64,000 nt of DNA from Amborella trichopoda (GCF_000471905.2 NW_006497610.1:2214131-2278130); one strand, 5' to 3'; positions 23,275 to 35,011 are shown, counted from the stretch's first letter. A program made the numbers and translations. Notes: generated by a model from the sequence alone, not told the origin.

Positions 23275-23941
23275 TGTTGAAAATATGGCCTATCATGCCC
23301 TTTTATCCCGAAATTTTCTTTTTTCAATAATGGTACAAAAGCCATATTGAATAGTATATGTGAAATCTCATGTAGTTGACATAAGGCAATACCATATACT
23401 AGGATCTATTTTGGAGCTTTTATAAGATATTGCACTGGAGGGAAAACCCAGTGATGTATTTGGATTCTTTGTAAGAATTATTATTTTTACATTATAGATG
23501 TACAAAATTATTTAATTTATAAATATCTTTTATCAAGTTGTAGAAATGCTTGGATGACATCCTATTATGAGAGTCATTAGTGCGCTAATAACAGGTTTAG
23601 CTCATTACATAGGATTAACAGTTTGGTGATAACTTGTTAATCCTAATTGGTGGTACTTAAAGAAGTTAAGGCAGGAGTTATACTTGGATATCAACTCCTA
23701 TAGACCATGAATGTGAGAGTTACAAAATATGGTTCCCTATAAAAAGAGGTTAACCTCTCAAGTAAATAAAGAAAATGATAGAAAAGAGGTAAATGAGATT
23801 CAACAAGAGGACTCTCAAGGTAGCATGTCACTCGATGGCTTGGTCTATAGGTTTTGGTATGAAACCTTAAGTCCTTCGTATGATTTAAGGACATATCCGA
23901 GTAAGTTGTTTATTTATTAATTTTCATTATTGGGACTAACA
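23275..23941 (+). mobile_element. Solo LTR, family L, inside LINE-B
   Basis: A 667-bp LTR with TG...CA ends (TGTTGAAAATATGG ... GGGACTAACA) and a 5-bp target duplication TCCTA (23270-23274 and 23942-23946). It contains a TATA-like CCCTATAAAAAGAGG near 23732. No internal coding region is attached, so it is a solo LTR left by recombination. The superfamily is not certain. A second complete copy is at 30502-31237 and an inverted partial one at 31378-31650. It lies between the ORF1 and ORF2 regions of LINE-B and is therefore younger than that LINE. Confidence 0.9.
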
Positions 23942-24149
23942 TCCTAGTTATTCCCTGCTTATGCTTCTTGATAGACCAGTTCTTATCATCTTCCGACAGG
24001 TTCTCCTCAGAGGAGACAGGAGTCTTAATCAGCAAACATGGGGGAACTCGAGGGATATTAGGGATAGTAGCCAACGACTCTCTCTGTTCTTGAGTAGCCC
24101 TCATGGATGGAACGTTGAAAGTCTGCCTGCCCCAAGTCCTGAAATGTTC

Positions 24150-25782
24150 TTAGGAGGAGAGCGATGGCCAAAGCGTTATCAGGGGAATAGCAGAGTCAAA
24201 GAGGACGATATCACATTCATCGATAATATCCATGATAGTCATAAGAGGGGCCATAAGCACAACCAAGGTGAAAAGGAAGGATCTCTTAATGAGAAGAAGC
24301 AAAGAGAATCGAGAGAAAAGTGCCCACATAAGGAGAAGGTGACCAAAGAAGAGGAGAGGGAAAACAAGGGATGGAGGGATAAACGGGATAATGGGTAGAG
24401 GCAAGCTTAAATCCAATGGCATAGGAAAAGAACGTGACTCATCGAAGTAGCACGTCTCTTCCTCAGATGAAGCAACTGGCCTCGGGTCCTCAACAGATGG
24501 TGCTCGACGAAGTGCATCAGGAGAATATGTCCGTCCGATGGGATTGGGATCCAAATCAATCTCCCAATGCGTCTCTTCAAAATGATGGTGCGTCGTACTT
24601 TGCTCAGAAGATGAAGAGACTGGGGACCCACCCTCGGTATCGAGTAATCGTTGCATCGTGGGCAAGGCAAGATCAACGGTTGGAACGTCCATACGGGACG
24701 ACACCTTTTTAGAGACGGAACCCAATGCCACTTTTGCAGAAGGAGCCGGAGAAGATATTGGCGGCAGTTGGATTTCGAGAATTCCATGAGTTTCCTTTTT
24801 GATGATTTTCCAACAGCAAAGGAGGAGCACAGGAACGGTGTCTGATTAAGCATGGGCCGAGACGAACCATCACCTTTAGCACTCGTAGAACAATACGAAT
24901 TTGAATTTGAATTATGCATTAAATGTGTGTGCTCCTTGGCACCAGCCGACTTCGCAAGGCCAGAGCCAACCGGTTTCTTTCTCCATTCTTTAAGGAAAGC
25001 TTTCTTCATAAGTTGGCCAGCTTTAGGAGAAACCCTCCTTTTTTTAGTAACCAACGTCCATTGCGATCCCCCAGAGCTGCTTCAATTTTTCGGCTACCAG
25101 AGTTCATGGTCAAATTCCTCCAGTCATCCCTAGAGGAAGACGAAGACCGCGAAGTTGAAGCTGACCTGGGAGGAAGAACCCGAGGGGGGAACCTGTTCGG
25201 GGTGAATAGAAATGCTAAAATAGTTGTCAACTAATTTCAGCACCAAACTCACTAGCATTATCAACCCTAGGTTAGGTTGGGTCTTCATACACAGAGTACT
25301 CAAACATGAACCAACAAATGTGAACCAGTCGATTTCTAAGAGCCTACCACAAGATTGAGCGACCATGTAGAGAAAACATGTTTAATCCATGCATGGATAG
25401 GAATGCCAAGGACTTTGATCCACACATGCGGGGCATGAATCAGTGACATGTTTGCATTCACAAACCAGCGCTCCACCGTCACAAGAACACCTTTGAACCT
25501 CCAATAGTGTTGTTTGAGAATACGAGCCATAGCTGCAAGATTATTGAAGATAATCATAGCCCTTTTGTTCGGAATAAGCACACTATCTATCCGTTGGCTG
25601 ACATATAAGGCAACCGGTGGTAGACCAGATCCAAAATAAACCTCTTTCCAGGCAGTGGAGGATGAAGAAGACCCACCTTGACCATGAATTTTAGTAAAAG
25701 AGGTGGCATCAGCAGGAGCTAGAGGCCCTAGAAGAGAAAAAGTTCCAAGAGCCATCCAAACCACTAACTTTATGGTGCGCAC
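24150..25782 (-). pseudogene. LINE-B ORF1 (DUF4283-type), broken
   Basis: The frame 25782-25336 includes VWIKVLGIPIHAW, the hallmark of the DUF4283 domain of plant LINE ORF1 proteins, preceded by WRFKGVLVTVERWF. Downstream pieces on the minus strand (25366-25130, 25054-24150) are Ser/Pro- and charge-rich and overlap in two frames; one of them must be a shadow. No intact zinc knuckle is seen. Function in the family is RNA binding. It is broken by frame changes. Confidence 0.65.
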
Positions 25783-25868
25783 CCTTGGCCAGATGAGAAG
25801 AAAGATTCAGGTGGGTATTAAATGACGAATGGGCATAGCACCAGCCAAACTTCCCCATAAAGACAGAA

Positions 25869-26795
25869 GCAACATGAAGGAAGGGATCAAGGCAAACATA
25901 GGAAGGGACGAAAAGGAAGAATGAAGGAGAAGAGAATCTATTTTTTCTTCCCTAAAGATTTATAAGATGTAATTTTAGTGTTGGAATTATTAGGTTGGCC
26001 TGAGAATCTTATTTCGTCTCTAAATTTTAAACTTAAAAAATGGTTCAAATCAAGCAGATCTATAAATGCATAAAAATATTGAAAATGAAAAATCCTGATG
26101 ATGTTTTATAATATGAACAATTTTTAGGACTTAAAAAATCTTCTTTTTTTTTCATATCTATACCTCTCAATGTCAAATTTACTAATTTGATGATTTTCTA
26201 ACAGCAAAACATCGATGGATATTTGAAAGGCATTTTAATTCTATAATATAAAGTGTCAACCTTTTATAAACTTTTAGCTAATGGTAATTTATTGGATTTT
26301 AAAATCCAATAACTAATTTCTTGGCAACATGAAGGAAGGGATCAAGGCAAACATAGGAAGAGCAGGCACAGTAGATGGGACGTAAAGGAAGAAGGAAGGA
26401 GAAGATAATCTATTTTGTCTTCCCCAAAGGTTCGTAAGATGTAATTTTGGTGTTGGAAATTCTTAGGTTGGCCTGAGAATCTACTTTCGTCTTTAAATTT
26501 TAAACTTAAAAAATGGTTCAAATCAAGCAAATCTATAAATGCGTAAAAATTTTGAAAATGAAAAGTCCTGATGATGTTTTATAATATGAATTATTTTTAA
26601 GACTTAAAAAATCTCTTTTTTTTCATATTTATACCTCTCAATGTCAAATTCACTAATTGGATGATTTTCTAACAGCAAAACATCGATGGATATTTGAAAG
26701 GCACTTTAATTCTATAATATAAACCTTTTATAAACTTTTAGCTAATGGTAATTTATTGGATTTTAAAATCCAATAATCCAATAACTAATTTCTTG
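25869..26795. repeat. 455-bp tandem duplication spanning the LINE-B 5' junction
   Basis: Unit 1 (25869-26323) and unit 2 (26324-26795) both begin gcaacatgaaggaagggatc and end ccaataactaatttcttg. Each contains the last 90-odd bp of LINE-B's 5' end followed by the interrupted M2 repeat. The second unit carries about 20 bp extra within its LINE part. The duplication therefore happened after LINE-B inserted. The right part of the split M2 repeat lies in 25971-26292, with a second copy in unit 2. Confidence 0.9.
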
Positions 26796-27040
26796 CACTT
26801 GGATTTTTTATGACAATTTTTTAAAAATCTTCTATTTTTTAACCAAGGTTTCTATAATTTTATGCAATATTTTCTTTTTTATTATTTTTCAATGTCTTTA
26901 ATTTTTTAATTATTTTATATATAAAAAAGGTTCAACCGGTCTATCCACTTGTCACACCGATTTTAAGTGTACCAATCTCTTCATCAAGTCATACATTCGT
27001 TCAGTCCTGACAACACTGTTTCTAATACTCTTCCTAACGC

Positions 27041-27405
27041 TAGGGGTGGTAACAGGTTGGGTCGGGTATGGGTCTAGGTCAGGACACGAAAAAATGATAT
27101 AGGACCCAAACCTGAAACTGGACCTAGACCTTGAGCCGAAAATATAGTGTGTGACTCGGACCCTACCAACACCCAATCGGACCCGACCTAAAAATTAAAA
27201 AATTTATGTATTTAACTATATTTAAATATAATTAATATATTGAGATTTGAAAAATATTACCTCGGACCCAATTCCAAATAGTATTTAAATCCAAGATTTG
27301 GACCTAAACCCGGCTCATCGGGACTAATTCTTGTACCCACATCTGCACCAAGATCAGGTCTACCTTTTAGTTCCCGGGTCGAGTCCGGGTTCATTACCAC
27401 CCCTA
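27041..27405. mobile_element. hAT-like MITE
   Basis: A 365-bp element bounded by inverted copies of TAGGGGTGGTAA, a common terminus of plant hAT MITEs. The interior near each end is GGGTC/GACCC-rich and largely self-complementary. The 8-bp flanks (CCTAACGC and CCCGAGGC) match at only five positions, so the target duplication is eroded or the edges are off by a base or two. No coding capacity. 26796-27040 before it holds nothing I can name. Confidence 0.65.
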
Positions 27406-28504
27406 CCCGAGGCTGAGAGACATGCGTAAGATGTGACATGGGATGCACAATATCAATCCGATTCCCATTGTAATTCAGAATGCCTGTGATAAGCAGTGTT
27501 TACTTTATGTTTGAAAGGAAACGCCGGAATGGGACCTCTTCCCTTTCCTACCATAAGCGCGGACTTATGTATTGACACTCACCCATCATTATGCCCCAAG
27601 ACCAACCCTTTACAAGAAACAACAAAATATTTCTTTTTATCTTTTTCGATTATAAAAATCAAACAACCATTTCTTTTGAAAATAAACCAAAATACACCCA
27701 TCAAAAAAAGCCCAAACCTTCTATAACCGACCCAGGATCCAGCCATTTCTCTTGTCATTATATGTTTCCTCAAAAGATACATTTAGTCTAATAAGTAAGA
27801 GATTGTATACTATAACACCATTCATTTTTTGTACAAGAATATCATAATTAGTTATAATCGTTGGATGTGAAATCTGACGTATAGAAATGCATCACAAATT
27901 TTTTAAATTTTTAAATATTGATACATCCTAACTACTCAATTTCACATTTACAGGTCAATAATGAGTGCGACCTTCTTGTAACAAATTCAAAACTAAATAA
28001 TTTAATTATATATAATTCTTATAAGTAAAAATAATATTGTAAGCTGTCCCACAAGGTGCTGAAATGGATTATAACTGGGCTATTTGTATTGTGCTACTAC
28101 ATATATGGCTATTATCTATATTATACTAATAAGCTGCAGTTAAGGAATAGACACATATTATGCCAACAAAAAATAGACTCTTATCTCTAAAGCGGATATA
28201 GGGTAAGTGATCTTTTGAGTTTAATAACTAAACCAAAGTGTGGGGGCAGATTTTACTTCGTTGGCCCAATTAAACTTATCTATATTTTCTCTCTCTAAAC
28301 CCACCATGTATTTGGAAAATATTAATAATGTAATTAATTTTTTAAATTTATTTAAAATAAAATATAATATTTATGATTTAATTAGTTATATTTGTGCATT
28401 GCACAGGACTCATATAAATTTAAGATAGAAAAAGTTTATACAATGTTGCAATAATATATACCATCTATTTTATTTGGACTGTATGGATGTGATATTATCT
28501 TAAA
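27406..28504. other. Intergenic stretch, nothing recognised
   Basis: AT-rich DNA with only short frames. I see no gene, RNA or repeat that I can support. Confidence 0.6.
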
Positions 28505-28750
28505 AGAAAAAAGTTTATACAAGGCATCAACCATGTACCATAGAAGTAAGTTCCATCTCATAAACCCACAAAAAGATTGTTTCGATGCCACAAAGCCTCC
28601 AATAGATTATCTCGACCTCGAGATGCATATATTAGAAAAAAATTAATTTTAAATCTTTAAAATAGTACATCTTATCACCATATATATTCAAGATTTTCAA
28701 ATGCTTATAGATCTACTCAAGCTGTCCCATTTTTAAACCTTTAAACTTCT
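28505..28750 (+). mobile_element. MITE-like repeat M2, partial
   Basis: Starts AAAAAGTTTATACAAGG and carries the family's 'gattatctcgacctcgagatgcat' type block near 28605-28628. The 'atagtacatctta' and 'aagattttcaaatg' blocks follow, and it fades out at about 28745 where a LINE tail begins. Confidence 0.6.
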
Positions 28751-28769
28751 TAATTTGGAGGTGTGCGGG

Positions 28770-28935
28770 TTGAGTTCCATCAGCTTTACATGAGAGTAAT
28801 GATATTGCTGATTTTCTGGCAAACCCTGGAGTCAATAGGTTCCAATTTGTAACTAGTGACACTCTTCTATTGTAATTGTAATGCTTTTTCTTATTATCAA
28901 TAAAGGATTATGATTTTGTCAAGAAAAAAAAAAAA
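28770..28935 (+). mobile_element. L1-type LINE 3' tail (end of RNase H and poly(A))
   Basis: The plus strand reads RESNDIADFLANPGVNRF then a stop near 28875, matching the end of the LINE RNase H domain (REANxxADxLAxxG). An AATAAAGG signal follows near 28900 and an A-run at 28922-28935. Severely 5'-truncated copy. Confidence 0.75.
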
Positions 28936-29339
28936 TCTTAATTAGGAACAAAAATAACTTTTTAGGCACCATAGCTGCATTTGTTTTGGCACAATTTAGA
29001 GGTGCATCATACTTGAATTGTTTACTGTTGATGCCGTATGTAAACTATACATATCTTAAACGGTTACTTTTTTTTATTGTCTTGAAAAACACATCAAATC
29101 TACACTATCCAACTAACATATATAATCATTAGGAATTTTTAAAAATTTGTCTTCATTCCTAAAGAATTGCGATCTCAAACACCGGCTGGTCAATGGAAAT
29201 CTCATAATTTTGGAAGTTTTGATTTGTGGGAAAACCCTCTCGACCATCCCCCTCCCGCTGATGGCCACCAACCCAATGGGCCATGGATGTGCCCCTTGAT
29301 TCAGATTCATTTTAAAGAGGATTTAGAACACTCTTGCTA

Positions 29340-29794
29340 TTGAACTAGAAAGTGGGCATGCCTTTTGCCTCTTGAAATCAATGTTAAAAAAGAAAACAAA
29401 AAAAGGATCGGTGGGGCGGATCATCCACCTCCAATTTCGGTCCAAATTCCCTGGATCGATTCAATTCATTCTTGAATCGTTAGAATCAATGATTAAAAAT
29501 AATAATAAATAAAATAAAATAAAAATGAAAATTTATAGGTACTTGAATAATTCTTGAATTAGAATCAATAATTAAAAATAATAATAAATAAAATAAAATA
29601 AAAATTTATAGGTAATTGAATCATTCTTGAATTGGTAGAATCAATGATTAAAAATAATAGTAAATAAAATAAAAATAAAAATTTATAGGTAAGGACTTAA
29701 AGGTACCACATAAAATATTAAATAAGCTTAAAAAATATTGATTAAAATAAATAAATAAAATAAAATAATAATAGTAATGACGATGATGATGATG

Positions 29795-29842
<48 letters not shown>

Positions 29843-29930
29843 GGTTTTAGTGGGGAACCGGGCCAAGACAAATACCATATCGGCAATCTAGATCGAAAAT
29901 CGCAGGGCACTGCTTGAAATAAATTGAAAA
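29340..29930 (+). repeat. Dispersed repeat family Z (copy 1), with internal tandem repeat and (AAT)n
   Basis: Contains a 'ggcggatcatccacc' left part and an AT-rich middle. The right part reads 'accgggccaagacaaataccat...ggcaatctagatcg'. The same order of blocks recurs at 38620-38900, 39680-40015 (inverted) and 42700-43050. The middle holds three tandem units of about 75-80 bp at 29468-29695 (attcttgaat...aaaataaaaatttataggta). An (AAT/ATG)n microsatellite follows at about 29763-29840. It looks like a non-autonomous DNA element, but I could not settle ends or target duplication. Confidence 0.6.
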
Positions 29931-30501
29931 TAACAATCCAATTTTGAAGAGCTTATGTAAGGGCGGCACTCTATCTCAAGCGACCACCCTTACACATGGT
30001 CCCACACCCCGATATCTTTTTGGAAAATTTTCATAGAGAACCTTAATTCCCCATGTTATTTTATGGTAGACCCTCTTTCCATTTTTCTTTCAAATGGAAT
30101 GAAAAAATTCTTAAGGATTTCAAAAATGTTTTTTTATTATCTTTTTTGCCCTTTTCAGCCCCTCAATGCCATATTGAGGGCTCCCTATCTTTCTCTCTTA
30201 TTGGACTGAAATGGTATAAAAAGGTTCATTGGGGTTAATTTTTATGGTCAAAAGTGAATAAATGAGGGAAATAAGAGATGAGGGGGTTCGGTGAAATCTT
30301 TAGAGATTTTTTTATGCCGCTTGAAAAAAAATTGAAGGAGGATCTACTATGAAATAAGATGGGAAATTAGGGTTTTGTACAAAATTTTCCCTATCTTTTT
30401 ATCTAAAAGCTATTCAGATCTTTGATTCACCATTTGTTCAAATTGAGATGGAAAAAATAATGAATGTTGAGGCCTTGAACCCTACATCTAATAGTCCCTT
30501 A

Positions 30502-31237
30502 TATTGGAAATGTGGCCTATCGAGCCCTATTCTATCCAAAATTTGTTATTCAATAATGGTATAAAAATCGTATTGTAGTGTATGGTTAACATAAGGTTAT
30601 GCTACATATTTGGATCTATTTTTTGAGCTTTAATAGGATATAGCACTGCATGGAAGACTTAGTGGCTTGTTTAGATTCCTTGTGAAAATTGTTTATCTAT
30701 ATTATAGATATACGAAATTTATTTAATTTTTCAATTTCTCTTATCAAAATATATGAATGCTTAAATGATACCTTATTATGTGAGTCATTAGTAGACTAAT
30801 GATAAATTTAGCTGATTACAAAGGATTAACAGTTTGGTGACAACTTGTTAATTCTAATTAGCTGCACTTAAGGGAATTAAGGCAGGAATTACAATTAGAT
30901 CTCAACTGGAATTAAGGCAGGAATTACAATTAGATCTCAACTCCTATAGACTATAAATATGAGAGTTACAAACGATACATATTTTATATAAAAGGAGGTT
31001 AACCCCTCAAGAGAGAAATAAGAAAAAAAAAATAAAGGATGAAAGAGATATACAAGATGAATGGGATTTATCAAAGGGGAACTCTCTAAGTTGTCATATC
31101 ACCGGATGATTCGGTCTATAGGATTTGATATGAAACCTTAAGTCCCTTGAGTGAATTTATGGACGGATTCGAATAAGTTGTTCATTAATTTTTATTTATT
31201 TATTTATTAAAATAAGTGATATTCTTTGGGATAAAAA
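30502..31237 (+). mobile_element. Solo LTR, family L (copy 2)
   Basis: A 736-bp LTR related along its whole length to 23275-23941, with a 5-bp target duplication CCTTA at 30497-30501 and 31238-31242. Ends are eroded compared with the first copy. It contains a perfect 35-bp tandem duplication (30873-30907 and 30908-30942) that the first copy lacks. No internal region is attached. Confidence 0.85.
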
Positions 31238-31377
31238 CCTTAAATGGACGGCTTATACTCAATCTTTGAGGAGTCTTGGGCTTTAAGATCTCATAACTTT
31301 TAATAGATGTCAAGGATGAAAAAAATATCTGTAAATGCATAACAAATAATAAAAAAATATTTGTGGCTGGTTCAACA

Positions 31378-31650
31378 TGTTGGGCCCAATAATGTAAATA
31401 ACATAAAAATAATAATACCAAAAAAAAACTTAATAAACCAATCAATAAACAATTTACTCAGATATGTCCTTAAATCACACGAGAGATTTAAAGTTTTATA
31501 CCAAATCTTATAGACCAAGTCATCCGGTGACAAACAACCTTGAGAGTTTTCTTTGGTGAATGACATTCACCTTGTATCTCTCTTTTTCATCATTCTCTAC
31601 CCCTTTCGTTTTCTTCTTCATTTAATGTGGGGTTAACCTCTTTTTATAAA
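31378..31650 (-). mobile_element. LTR fragment, family L (copy 3, inverted, partial)
   Basis: From TGTTGGGCCCAATAATG it runs as the reverse complement of the 3' part of the other two copies, up to the TATA-like region (ttttataaa), where a MITE begins at 31651. The remainder of the LTR is not recognised beyond the MITE. It is a fossil fragment, facing copy 2 across about 140 bp. Confidence 0.8.
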
Positions 31651-32041
31651 GGGAAAAGTTTATATAGAGCTGAGGCTCTAAACAATCAAATTTGAGCCTA
31701 ATTAAAAAATTTCACTAGAAGACGTTGTTTTGATGCCCAAATATCTTCAAATGGATCATCTGGACATCAAGATGTATGGACATCAGAAAAAAATGGATTT
31801 CAAGTTTTAGAAATAGTGTATTTTGTAACACATTTTTAGTCCATCAATTTTCAAGATTTTCAAGTTTCATAGATCTGTCGATCTATGTTATTTTTTAAGC
31901 TTTAAATTTTATAAATAAAGATGAAATACCTTTGAAGGCTATCACAAAGATTTATAGTATTGAAACCACATTTCTAAACACTATTTAAAGGTAGGCTCTA
32001 ATTTGATTGTTTAGAGCCTAGGCTCTACACAAACTGCATCT
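31651..32041 (+). mobile_element. MITE family M1 (copy 1), Mutator-type
   Basis: A 391-bp element with terminal inverted repeats of about 45 bp that contain GGCTCTAAACAATCAAATT. It starts GGGAAAAGTTTATATAG and ends in CTCTACACAAACTGCATCT. The 9-bp flanks are TTTTATAAA and TCTTATAAA (8 of 9 match). The 9-bp duplication and G-rich first bases fit Mutator-like MITEs. It is noncoding. Confidence 0.8.
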
Positions 32042-32240
32042 TCTTATAAATAATTTATTACAATAAATATTATTTTTAGTACTTGAAATCCTATAGTTTT
32101 CTAACAACCGTAATGTTCAAACCGAGATAATCGATTTAAAAATTTCCCACAGCTTGAGTTGCAATTTTTGGTCAATTATGAGGTGAGGCTTTTTTTATTT
32201 TGATCGGGCTGCAGCCCCTTCAAACCATTCTCCAAATAAA
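32042..32240 (-). repeat. Degenerate M2-type repeat end
   Basis: Right half of a repeat shared with 36560-36717: the 'aatgttcaaaccgagataatcgattt' block, then 'cacagcttgagttgcaatttttgg', then 'ttatgaggtgaggctttt'. 32241-32505 after it has nothing I can name. Confidence 0.5.
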
Positions 32241-32505
32241 GTAGAAAAAGGAGGCACAGTCTTGGAAGTCAAAGCATTCAGGTCACATCAAACTAAACGT
32301 GTAAGGATATTGTTATCTTCCTTTTGCAAAGTAAAGGGAAGCGATTTGCGGTGACGAAAACGTGCTCGTGCGAGTTGTTAGATGTTAGAAGTTAGGTCAT
32401 GAGGTCGCACCACGTCATCCAAGTTCATATCCAACAAACCTACAACCGGACAGATAGTGAATGGGTTCAACGAGTTCAATAAATGCTTCGGCACGTTTTA
32501 TTTAA

Positions 32506-32883
32506 GATGCAACCTTAAACAATCCAATTAAAACAACCTTAAAATTTTATCATAACATATAATTTTGTCATAAAATTTTTTTAGTATTACCTTACAATCT
32601 ATTTTCATACCTAAGTAGAAAATTTAAAAATTTAAAAATGGTTAAAATCAAGTAGATCTATAAATATATGAAAATCTTGAAAATGGACGGTCTAGATAAT
32701 GTATTGCACAATACACTATTTTTAAGACTCAAAAACTTTTTTTTTTTTCTTATTCATACATCTCAATGTCGAGATGATTGATTAGATAGTTTATTCAACA
32801 TTAAAAGAACATTTTTGATAGATTTTTGTGGTGTATCTATGATTCTACATTTTTAAGGTTCCAACCTTATATAAACTTTTCCC
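32506..32883 (-). mobile_element. MITE family M2 (reference copy), Mutator-type
   Basis: A 378-bp element with a perfect 9-bp target duplication TTTATTTAA (32497-32505 and 32884-32892). It starts GATGCAACCTTAAACAATCC and ends CCTTATATAAACTTTTCCC. Internal blocks are 'agtagatctataaatatatg', 'gaaaatggacggtctagat', a T-run, and 'ctcaatgtcgagatgattga'. Non-coding. The perfect duplication fixes the family's boundaries and supports Mutator-type integration. Confidence 0.85.
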
Positions 32884-33024
32884 TTTATTTAAAGTCAAGA
32901 GATTTCGTGCTCCCGAAGGAGTATGTGTCCACTTTTTGGGAAAAAACCCAAACCTTAAGTAATTTTACAAAGTAAAATTCGGGGATGTAATATCTTCTAC
33001 GTATAAGATATATGCTATACTCAA

Positions 33025-33100
33025 TTCATAATCATCATCATCATCTTCCTCAAACTCTTTTACCAATTAATTAAGGTCGGTTACACGAATCCTGGTTCGT
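33025..33100 (-). mobile_element. RTE-type LINE 3' fragment
   Basis: On the minus strand: 'ccaggattcgtgtaaccgaccttaattaattgg...gag' followed by a (GAT)n tail, the characteristic end of plant RTE LINEs. Short, 5'-truncated. Confidence 0.6.
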
Positions 33101-33424
33101 CATTCTCTTCTATTAAAATCTATGCTATACTCGATTAAAAGTAATAATAACAAGGACCCAGTTTTTATACGGCCAAATCCGCGAATGTAGAAATGCGGGC
33201 CTCTTAATAAATCTATTTTTAAGATGGATTTTAAGACTTATTTGTTATGGGCATGTGATCTTTAACATGGAGATCACGAATATGAAAAAAAAATATTAAA
33301 AAAAATAGAAATAATAATTCTAGAAAGAAAAAATTTGGACCGTTAGTTTTCATTGTTTTTAGGTGGAACACCTACTTACATCCATCTTTAAGATGGATGC
33401 TTTAAACTTTCTGGACCGTGTATG

Positions 33425-33680
33425 TAGAAATGTGGTCCAACCCACATGAAACAATTTTCCTAATAACAATACCTCATAATTGAATAGAAACCATCCAATT
33501 TTTGAAACTTGAGATCTAAGTGTTAGGAAGCTCGAGATTCAACTTTTTTTTTCTTTGGAACATAATCATATAGTGGTGATTTCCTAAATTTTGTGTAAAA
33601 AAATTTTTTCCAAAGTTGGTCTTCGCCTGATGAAGTAAATTGACAATGCACCCATGGGAGCACAGTATATGCCATAGTAT
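33425..33680 (+). repeat. Dispersed repeat family W (copy 1)
   Basis: Shares with 44520-44755 the ordered phrases 'accatccaatttttgaaa', 'gagatctaagtgttag', 'ttcaacttttttttc', 'gaacataatcatatagtg' and 'gcacccatgggagcacagtata'. Diverged, non-coding, class unknown. Confidence 0.5.
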
Positions 33681-33944
33681 GCTGTCAAATAAAATTTCAA
33701 AGGAAACAACTTTAACAGTTCGTAAAGTGAAAATCTCCCCAAGATGGATGAAACCATTGCACCAAAATCATCATGGCGGCCAAATCGTTGAATTTAAATT
33801 TAAAGTGAGTATTTTTTAAGATTCATTTCACTCGTTTACCTCCAAAGAATTTGTTTAAAAAACCCAAAGAGTGTCTTTTTTTGGGATTAAGACCCTAAAC
33901 AAGTAGAAACATTTCAATAATTTTACTCTGATTAAGTGGCAAAA

Positions 33945-34330
33945 GTCAAATGACATGAACATGCATCCTTGTTCACGGTTTCAAATCAAAAGCTAATTTG
34001 TCATATTAAAATCTCGTATTTAGGATCCCTAAAAATAAAACATACCATTATTTACGTCATTCGATTTAGGCCAAGGCTGCATGAGTCAAATAATGAACGT
34101 ACCATCCGTTACTCAGTATTATGAAATCAATTGTGAGGGTCAAATGACGTCAACATCCCTACTGGTTATGGGTTTAAAATCAAAACTTATTTTTTATATT
34201 AAAATCTCATGTTTAGGGTCTTTTAAACGAAACATAAAGTAGTATTTATATCAGTTGACTCAGACCAAGGCTGGAGGAATAAAATGATCGATGTACCCTC
34301 AATTTTTTAGGGTTAGGAATGAACTCATAA
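33945..34330. repeat. Diverged 194-bp tandem duplication
   Basis: gtcaaatgac opens both halves (33945 and 34139). Each continues with a 'ttcaaatcaaaagct/taaaatcaaaactt' block, 'attaaaatctcgtatttagg', a 'gtcatt/tcagttgact' block and 'ccaaggctg'. An old duplication, non-coding. Confidence 0.75.
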
Positions 34331-34643
34331 TTATTTTCTTGTTCCAAGTTCCTGGCCATGAATAAGTAGGGTTAATTTAGTTGTTATGCTTGAATTAAAT
34401 TGCCACCCACTTGTTCAAGGTTAAGAAATTGGATTCTCACTCTATTTTATCTGTAACTCTCGACATACATGGATAATATTGTTCTTTTGCCTGAGTTAAA
34501 ATGCCTAAGCAAAATGATAGCTTTGCTTCTTCTTTTTAAGTTTAGGAACTACTAATTTTTCTTTTCTTCGTTATAAATCCTTGTTTCGAGTTCATAACTC
34601 TAAACAAGGGATATTTACATCATTGGGCTGGGAGACTCAAGTG

Positions 34644-35011
34644 GGAGAAAAAGTTTGTATAACGTTGCAAAATTATCCTGTTGAGGAACGATGCATCTCA
34701 AAAATCCTACAGTGGAGAGTGTTTCCACATAAGAGAACCCTCCAACTGATTATCTCGACCTTGAAATGAATGGACATGAAGAAATAAAAGAATTCCAAGT
34801 TCAACAATAGTACATCTTGTAAAAAGTCATATGGCCTGTTTGTTTTCAAGATTTTCAAGTGTTTATTGATCTACTTGATGCTAATTGAAGATAAAAAGAG
34901 ATTTTTAAGCCATCAAAAGATTTTCGATGCCGAAACGACATCTTTAAGTAAATTTTATAGGTGCACATGACTTCTACCGTATAAGAAGGCAATCTTATAC
35001 AAACCTCACCC
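34644..35011 (+). mobile_element. MITE family M2 (diverged copy)
   Basis: The start AAAAAGTTTGTATAACG and the end CTTATACAAACCTCACCC are inverted copies of each other. The interior has the 'gattatctcgaccttgaaatg', 'gtacatcttgtaaaaag' and 'tattgatctacttga' blocks. No target duplication is visible. Confidence 0.65.

Larger units (their letters stand above)
15622..25961 (-). mobile_element. L1-type LINE (LINE-B), full length, interrupted twice
   Basis: A minus-strand L1-clade LINE whose poly(A) tail is the T-run at 15623-15632 and whose 5' end is at about 25961. ATAAGATGT occurs at both ends (15613-15621 and 25962-25970), a perfect 9-bp target duplication. Removing the Copia element (16204-19530) and the solo LTR (23275-23941) leaves about 6.3 kb, normal for the family. 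ORF1, endonuclease, reverse transcriptase, zf-RVT and RNase H are all traceable in order, but many stops and frame changes make it inactive. It inserted inside a MITE-like repeat. Confidence 0.9.

Noticed and set aside
24407-25054. A second minus-strand frame overlapping LINE-B ORF1 text
   Set aside because: Both it and the frame at 24150-24830 cannot be real; they cover a low-complexity linker of ORF1, so I annotated only one ORF1 region.
29648-29910. Frames with runs of Ile or Tyr
   Set aside because: Product of the (AAT)n microsatellite at 29763-29840.
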